This document shows positions 29,252 through 31,375 of a DNA stretch of 31,375 nt, piece by piece. The position numbers and the translations under genes are program-made. Source of the stretch: Lachnospiraceae bacterium. GTDB taxonomy: Bacteria; Bacillota_A; Clostridia; Lachnospirales; Lachnospiraceae. The DNA lies in NCBI GenBank assembly GCA_009774465.1, contig VSNT01000007.1:24979-56353 (forward strand). The letters run 5' to 3'. The notes beneath the pieces are model-generated. The model searched no databases and was not told where the DNA came from. It saw nothing but the letters and a program-made list of their open reading frames with translations. Each line of letters starts with the position of its first letter. Within the stretch, counting starts at the first letter, position 1.

Positions 29252-31375
29252 TTATTCTGCAATTCTAAAGGAAACCTTCACTACAAACAAATCAGCATCC
29301 GTCTCCCATAAAAATTCCCCGCCGCAGGCTTCCGTGAAGCTCTGGGCAATCGCCAGCCCCAGGCCGCTGCCGCCATCTGTGCGGCTTTCATCTCCTCTGG
29401 TAAACCGCTCGGCAAAATCTTTCTCCTTGTCCAGTTCCATCAAAGAAGCATTTTTCACACTGGCAGATGCTATAACGCCTTTTGTCTGCAGCGTCACATA
29501 CACCCTTGAACCAGCAAGAGAATATTGAATGGCATTCTGAAACAGGTTCTGAAATACCCGGTACATCCGCTGTCCGTCAGCCATAATCATCACTGGTGAC
29601 TCAGGCAAATCTGTGCGGAAAGATACCTGACTTCCTTCAATCTGTTCTTCCATATCCGCCATTGTCTGGCACAGAAGCTTTCCAAAATCCAGCTTTTCCA
29701 TATGCATGGGCAGTTCCCCGGAAGCTGCCTTGCTCACTGCAAAAACATCCTGTACCATGTTTTTCAGCCTCTGTGACTTTTCATCCAATATCTTTACATA
29801 GTCCTTTACATGCTCAGGCAGCTCTTCTTCCTGCTTTAAAAACTGTACATAGCTGATAATAGAAGTCAGAGGAGTCTTAATGTCATGGGATACATTTGCA
29901 ATCAGTTCCACTTTCATTTTCTGACTTTTCAATTGCTCTTCCACAGCTTCTTCAAGGCCATGACGGATGTCTTCAAGCTCCGCCATAACCTTTTGCAGAT
30001 CATGGCCGGCTGCTTTTCCCTCAATCCCCTGATAATTACCATTTCGAATTTCGCTGATGTATCCGGAAATTATTTCCATATCCTTAGCTGTCTCCATATT
30101 TTTTCTTCCCACAAAATATGCTGTCAAAAGAAAAGCAGCCGCACCAAAAACAACCAAAAGAAAAATCAATCTATTATTCCCGTACCCTCTTATCCGCCAA
30201 AAAATCATTCCCAGCAAAAGCAAAACATAACACGTCGCTCCAACAAATAGCGTGCTGTTTCTCAATGCCATTTTCCGGGCAGGCGGCCAGCTTAAGCTTT
30301 TAACCGAAAATGTACTGTAAAGCTTTCCGCACAGGCTGCTGTTCCATATCTTTTTATTATATTTGAAATCATTAAAAACCAGATAAATTCCCCAGAACAG
30401 TACAATCCATGCAGCCGGATGGGCATTTTTCAATATCTCTTTCCCATATATAAAAAGATTTGTAAAGCCATATTCATAATAGTAGATTTCGCCCAGTTCC
30501 TGCCACAGGCCATAATCCTGCTTGCTGCATTTAATAATAATAAATACAAAAAACAGTAGTCCTACCATCAAAAGCAGCTTGCCTTCCACCCAGATTTTTG
30601 CCTGAATGCCTGCAATTTTCGCTCTCATTTCCCTTCTGCTTTTTCTGCCCGGAAATGCTGACAGCAGCAAAACCAGTCCTAGAATAAAGTATACCGCTTC
30701 CTTCTTCAAAATCTCTCGATTCTCCTGACAGTAATAATTCATCCAGTACAGGGAATTATTATACTGCCCATTACCGCCGGATCCATAACTTCCATCCAGG
30801 TACAGCACCGGCTCTTTAGCAGCAGCAAGAAAAATTTTAACCTTTTTCATGCCTTCATCCACCGGAAAATTCAGGTAGCCGGGAACATACCAGTTCCTTC
30901 TTTCGCCTGCTTCCTGCCATGAACTTTCCTCCCTGTAATAACCGTCCCCATAAATATCCAGCTCTTTTCCGTCCTTAATAATCCTTACCTTTTCCCCATC
31001 AAAATACAGAAGGAAATTGTAGCCCTTTGGCGCAGTCATATTGCCATCTCCAGATAAAAGCTCTGTATTAGCGTACAGAATCTGATCTTCATATGAAATC
31101 AAATAGAGCAGATTCTTATCCCCTTTAATCCTTTCGTGATATTCTTGGGCAATTTTATTTTTCTCCTCTTGCGTAGGCTCTTTTAATCCATAGCCCCGGC
31201 CGGTTCCCATTTCACTTTGGATCATTTCCTGAAGATTTCTTATTTCTTCTTCATAAGCCTTCATCCTTTCAAGAGCGTCTTCCGCTTCCTCCCAGGCTCC
31301 TTCATTTTGAAGTCTATCCCATTCTTCCTCCGTCTCCTCATAAATATCCACCATTTCATCCATACTGTCCTGCCA
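29252..31375 (-). CDS. Sensor histidine kinase, N-terminus cut by window edge
   Basis: At least 707 residues are present; the reading frame runs off the right edge, so the start is not seen. The visible first part is acidic and coiled (EETEEEWDRLQNE), then an apparently outside sensor region (YEDQILYANTELLS...), followed by about five membrane helices (near AVYFILGLVLLLSAF, LLLMVGLLFFVFIII, AWIVLFWGIYLVF, ATCYVLLLLGMIFW, LLVVFGAAAFLLTAYF). Next come a HAMP-like/linker coil, HisKA with LIANVSHDIKTPLTSIISYVQFL, and HATPase with FQNLFQNAIQYS and GGSGLGLAIAQSF. Its response regulator is presumably just beyond the edge. The ligand is unknown. Confidence 0.9.
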   Translation of the reverse strand, partial: WQDSMDEMVDIYEETEEEWDRLQNEGAWEEAEDALERMKAYEEEIRNLQEMIQSEMGTGRGYGLKEPTQEEKNKIAQEYHERIKGDKNLLYLISYEDQILYANTELLSGDGNMTAPKGYNFLLYFDGEKVRIIKDGKELDIYGDGYYREESSWQEAGERRNWYVPGYLNFPVDEGMKKVKIFLAAAKEPVLYLDGSYGSGGNGQYNNSLYWMNYYCQENREILKKEAVYFILGLVLLLSAFPGRKSRREMRAKIAGIQAKIWVEGKLLLMVGLLFFVFIIIKCSKQDYGLWQELGEIYYYEYGFTNLFIYGKEILKNAHPAAWIVLFWGIYLVFNDFKYNKKIWNSSLCGKLYSTFSVKSLSWPPARKMALRNSTLFVGATCYVLLLLGMIFWRIRGYGNNRLIFLLVVFGAAAFLLTAYFVGRKNMETAKDMEIISGYISEIRNGNYQGIEGKAAGHDLQKVMAELEDIRHGLEEAVEEQLKSQKMKVELIANVSHDIKTPLTSIISYVQFLKQEEELPEHVKDYVKILDEKSQRLKNMVQDVFAVSKAASGELPMHMEKLDFGKLLCQTMADMEEQIEGSQVSFRTDLPESPVMIMADGQRMYRVFQNLFQNAIQYSLAGSRVYVTLQTKGVIASASVKNASLMELDKEKDFAERFTRGDESRTDGGSGLGLAIAQSFTEACGGEFLWETDADLFVVKVSFRIAE

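Noticed and set aside
1..31375. Phage, insertion-sequence or CRISPR content
   Set aside because: No transposase, integrase, phage structural gene or regularly spaced repeat array is visible; repeats found are short palindromic or stop-codon-linked elements.

Overview
The window looks like a chromosomal segment of a gut-type Lachnospiraceae (Clostridia, Bacillota). Pointers are the long single-chain clostridial PurL, the GntR-clpC and radA neighbourhood without ctsR/mcsAB, strong AGGAGG ribosome-binding sites, moderate GC and several small Lachnospiraceae-type proteins. Nearly all genes read on the minus strand. No phage, insertion sequence or CRISPR array is visible, but there are several repeat and hairpin elements. 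All functional calls come from reading the sequence; no database search was run.

Layout. 1-138: a short structured repeat at the left edge. 139-2555: a small unknown gene divergent from a VanR/VanS-like two-component pair, with two face-to-face promoters overlapping one inverted repeat. There are no vanHAX genes. 2558-6520: an intergenic repeat and purL with its own promoter. 6552-9618: an operon of a DUF6508-like protein, a TetR regulator and two tandem M14 (aspartoacylase/succinylglutamate desuccinylase family) proteins, the second of which has lost its catalytic residues. 9642-11918: a possible small RNA, a lipoprotein alpha-amylase (GH13), and a roughly 220-bp imperfect inverted repeat that would lie in the amylase 5' leader. 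11948-13062: a divergent LacI-family regulator. 13044-13993: a Fic-fold protein lacking the catalytic histidine, tRNA-Trp with a near-consensus promoter, and a degenerate repeat tract. 13992-17254: an LCP-family cell-wall protein, radA and a small unknown protein. 17262-25553: a probable long operon purE-purM-purN-purD, zinc-ribbon/HTH protein, membrane SH3b protein, GntR regulator, clpC. 25557-29192: an M29-type aminopeptidase with a long N-terminal extension, two small membrane proteins, and pyrE. 29204-31375: the 3' part of a sensor histidine kinase cut by the right edge.

How the parts fit. purL and purEMND cover steps 2-6 of IMP synthesis (PurF, PurC, PurB and PurH are not here) and pyrE the pyrimidine OMP step, so much of the window is nucleotide housekeeping. 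The clpC/radA genes are stress and repair functions, and the SH3b and LCP proteins belong to the envelope.

The least explained signals are non-coding. A repeat family with ends AGTGAAATACCC and GGGAATAAA occurs three times, and in each copy it supplies the stop codon of the adjacent gene (purL, the aminopeptidase, pyrE). The long inverted repeat sits before the amylase. Several leader hairpins have G-U wobbles that keep them paired only in one strand's RNA. Among proteins, the dead M14 paralogue, the Fic protein with Gln for His and the bitopic SH3b protein with a charged cytoplasmic tail stand out.
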